Source: an uncultured Lachnospiraceae bacterium
GTDB taxonomy: Bacteria > Bacillota > Clostridia > Lachnospirales > Lachnospiraceae
Length of the DNA stretch: 8,239 bases
Direction of reading: 5' to 3'
Assembly (NCBI GenBank): GCA_902797475.1
Contig: CADBTG010000199.1
Coordinates: 1-8,239, forward strand
In this document: in pieces, positions 6,229-8,239 of the stretch
Numbering within the stretch: position 1 is the stretch's first letter
How the letters are laid out: each line of letters opens with the position of its first letter
Notes under the pieces: generated by a model
Database searches by the model: none
Told to the model about the DNA's origin: nothing
What the model saw: only the letters and a program-made list of their open reading frames with translations
Program-made: the position numbers and the translations under genes

Positions 6229-7878
6229 ATGGAAGAAGCTAAGAAACCCGAACGTTATAAAGAGCCTTCCAACTGGAAGGGATATGTAATACCGTGCGCG
6301 GTTGCACTGCTTTACGGAGCAATTTCGTATTATTTCATTCTTCCGCCGATCAACGTTTTCAGCTCGGGATTTTGGGGCTGGCTGATGTCGGTGGCATTTT
6401 TCTACCTGCTCGGCATCATTGTGATACATACGAAGAACGGGCGGTTCGACACAAAGGATTACAAGGGCATGGATTATAAGATTGCCCTTATTGCAATCGG
6501 GGCATGCCTCGTAGTGCTTGTCCTCGGCGCAATCGTTTCTTCGAAGCTGTTTAACGCAAGACGCTATGCAGGTCTCATTAAAGTGGATTCGGCCGTATTC
6601 GAAGAGGACATGCCCGAGACGACCAACGTCAGCAACATCGCGCTGATGGATACGGCGTCGGCCAGCATCATCGGTAACCGCACGCTTGGATCGCTTTCGC
6701 AGGTCGTATCGCAGTATGAGATCGGTTCGACCTATTCCCAGATCAATTATCACAATACGCCTAAGAAGGTCGCAAACCTCGAATATGCCGGCTTCTTCAA
6801 GTGGTTCCAGAACCGCTCGAACGGCATCCCCGGCTATGTCATGGTTGACCCGCTCAATAACAGCGCGGAGTACATGCAGCTTAATCAGGCCATGAAATAC
6901 GCGGACAGCGCTTATTTTTCAAAGGACCTGAAGAGAGCACTCCGTTTCTCTTATCCGACGAAGATCTTCCACAAGTTCTATTTCGAAATCGATGAGCAGG
7001 GAAATCCTTACTACATCGTTTCCTGCAAGACTCCGCATGCCGGTCTGTTCGGCGCCATGGACGTGGACGAGGTCATTCTGTTCAATCCGTGCGACGGTAC
7101 CTCGGAGCTTTACAAGCTTGCGGATGTGCCGAGCTGGGTGGACATCGTATTTGACGGCGACCTTGCCTCTGAAAAATACAACTGGTACGGCACGCTTTCA
7201 GGCGGTTTCTTCAACAGCATCATCGGTAATAAGAACTGTAAGAGAGCCACGAACGACTACGGCTACATCGTCATTGACGACGACGTATGGTATTTCACCG
7301 GTGTCACGAGCGTGAACAAGGACGAAAGCAACATCGGCTTCATCCTGACCAATGCGCGTACCGGCGCATACAAGTTCTATCCGGTCATCGGCGCGGAAGA
7401 GTACTCCGCCATGCATGCCGCCGAAGGCGAAGTGCAGGAGAAGGGGTACAACGCTTCCTTCCCGTCCCTCATCAATGTCGGCGGGCAGGCAACCTACATC
7501 ATGGTTCTTAAGGACAGCGGCGGTCTCGTAAAGCTTTACGCTTTGGTAAATGTGGAGAAGTACTCCGTCGTAGCTACCGGCCAGACGCAGCAGGAGGCCA
7601 TGGCGGCCTACCGCAAGATGCTTGAGAAGAACGGCATCTCCGTCGGAACGGTTGAGGATATTCCGAAGACCGTGATTACGGTCAGTGAGGTGCGCCTTGT
7701 GACCGTTGAGGACATGCCGACGGTTTATCTGACGGCAGACGACGGCAAAGTATATAAAGGCTATCTGAATCTCGACGAAAGCCTGATTCTGATCCGCACG
7801 GGCGATAAGCTTTCCGTAGTGGCGGAAAGCACGCAGATTAACGACCTTTACACAATCAGAAGCTGGACGAAGGAATAA
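6229..7878 (+). CDS. Membrane-anchored protein of unknown function with large extracytoplasmic domain
   Basis: 549 residues. The start is ATG 6229, with AGGAGG at 6213-6218; an in-frame ATG at 6187 overlaps the -10 box and cannot be transcribed usefully. Three hydrophobic helices lie near 19-38, 47-67 and 84-105, with a short positively charged, hydrophilic N-terminus, so the remaining 440 residues are probably outside the membrane. Region 135-465 is dense in aromatics and looks like one conserved unit: MDTASASIIGNRTLGSL, VSQYEI-YSQINY, FKWFQNRSNGIPGYV, LRFSYPTKIF-KFYFEIDEQGNPYYIV, then VILFNPCDGTSELYKLADVPSWVD, which resembles PepSY-type repeats, GVTSVNKDESNIGFILTNARTG and YALVNVEKYSVVATGQT. 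I recall similar proteins from other Firmicutes annotated only as hypothetical; this was not checked. Residues 470-549 are beta-rich and could be an OB-like barrel. pepT starts five bases after its stop, so the two are probably co-transcribed. No catalytic motif is recognised. Confidence 0.88.
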   Translation: MEEAKKPERYKEPSNWKGYVIPCAVALLYGAISYYFILPPINVFSSGFWGWLMSVAFFYLLGIIVIHTKNGRFDTKDYKGMDYKIALIAIGACLVVLVLGAIVSSKLFNARRYAGLIKVDSAVFEEDMPETTNVSNIALMDTASASIIGNRTLGSLSQVVSQYEIGSTYSQINYHNTPKKVANLEYAGFFKWFQNRSNGIPGYVMVDPLNNSAEYMQLNQAMKYADSAYFSKDLKRALRFSYPTKIFHKFYFEIDEQGNPYYIVSCKTPHAGLFGAMDVDEVILFNPCDGTSELYKLADVPSWVDIVFDGDLASEKYNWYGTLSGGFFNSIIGNKNCKRATNDYGYIVIDDDVWYFTGVTSVNKDESNIGFILTNARTGAYKFYPVIGAEEYSAMHAAEGEVQEKGYNASFPSLINVGGQATYIMVLKDSGGLVKLYALVNVEKYSVVATGQTQQEAMAAYRKMLEKNGISVGTVEDIPKTVITVSEVRLVTVEDMPTVYLTADDGKVYKGYLNLDESLILIRTGDKLSVVAESTQINDLYTIRSWTKE

Positions 7879-7883
7879 AGACT

Positions 7884-8239
7884 ATGACAGTATTGGAACG
7901 TTTCCTGCGCTATGTGCAGGTGGATACCTCCTCGGAGGAGGACCGGGAGTGCTTTCCGAGCACTGAAAAGCAGAAGAATCTCGGCCGCATGCTTTATGAA
8001 GAATTAAAGGAACTCGGCGCATCCGATGTCGTGATGGACGAATACGGCTACGTATACGCCAAGCTTCCCGCAACGAAGGGAGAAGAGGGCCGCAAGACCC
8101 TCGGATTCCTTGCGCATATGGATACCTCTCCGGACGCTCCCGGAGCCGGCGTAAAGCCGAAGATTACGAAGCAGTATGACGGCGGCAGCATCGTGCTGAA
8201 TGCCGAAAAGAAGATTGTGCTGTCCCCGGAGGAGTACCC
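7884..8239 (+). CDS. pepT: Peptidase T, tripeptide aminopeptidase (3' part missing)
   Basis: The first 118 residues of an M20-family zinc tripeptidase, cut by the right edge; the full enzyme is usually a little over 400 residues. It is cytoplasmic and removes the N-terminal residue of tripeptides. Evidence: VLERFLRYVQVDTSSEED at the N-terminus, PSTEKQKNLGRMLYEEL (25-41), and GFLAHMDTSPDAPG (74-87). H78 and D80 of HMD fall at the same numbers as the zinc ligand and catalytic aspartate of the enterobacterial enzyme (family knowledge). KITKQYDGGSIVL and LSPEEYP also match the family. Remaining metal ligands lie beyond the window. ATG start with AAGGA 9 nt upstream inside the end of the preceding gene, and a gap of only five bases, which suggests translational coupling to the membrane protein. 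Confidence 0.93.
   Translation, partial: MTVLERFLRYVQVDTSSEEDRECFPSTEKQKNLGRMLYEELKELGASDVVMDEYGYVYAKLPATKGEEGRKTLGFLAHMDTSPDAPGAGVKPKITKQYDGGSIVLNAEKKIVLSPEEY

Overview
The window looks like a chromosomal segment of an anaerobic, low-to-mid-GC Firmicute, most likely a gut or rumen Clostridia/Lachnospiraceae relative. This is an inference from strong AGGAGG-type ribosome binding sites, TTG and GTG starts next to ATG, clear sigma-A-like promoters, an intrinsic terminator and the mix of gene families. I see no mobile element, CRISPR array, rRNA or tRNA.

Layout. (1) 1-489, minus strand: the first 163 residues of a secreted lipoprotein of the GH30-like glycoside hydrolase type, cut by the left edge. 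(2) 490-729: a divergent control region with one promoter facing each way and a hairpin next to a ribosome binding site that points to a TTG start. (3) 730-6126, plus strand: four genes with short gaps (35, 17 and 56 nt). They encode a 569-residue three-part SGNH/GDSL esterase without a signal peptide, the magnesium transporter MgtE, a membrane-bound GGDEF diguanylate cyclase and a GH130 mannoside phosphorylase. A textbook rho-independent terminator follows. (4) 6160-8239, plus strand: a new promoter, a 549-residue membrane protein of unknown function, and five bases later the start of pepT (tripeptidase), cut by the right edge.

How the genes may work together. The outer genes of the central unit and the divergent lipoprotein suggest plant-glycan use: an outside hydrolase cuts the polymer, a cytoplasmic esterase removes acyl groups from imported oligosaccharides, and GH130 phosphorolyses beta-mannosides to mannose 1-phosphate. 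Substrates are inferred from families only; no transporter or endo-mannanase is in view. MgtE and a c-di-GMP synthase lodged between two carbohydrate enzymes are the most unexpected part of the layout.

I do not see a clearly new defence or mobile system. The best candidates for new biology are the 549-residue membrane protein, the mixed four-gene unit, and the unusual esterase architecture.
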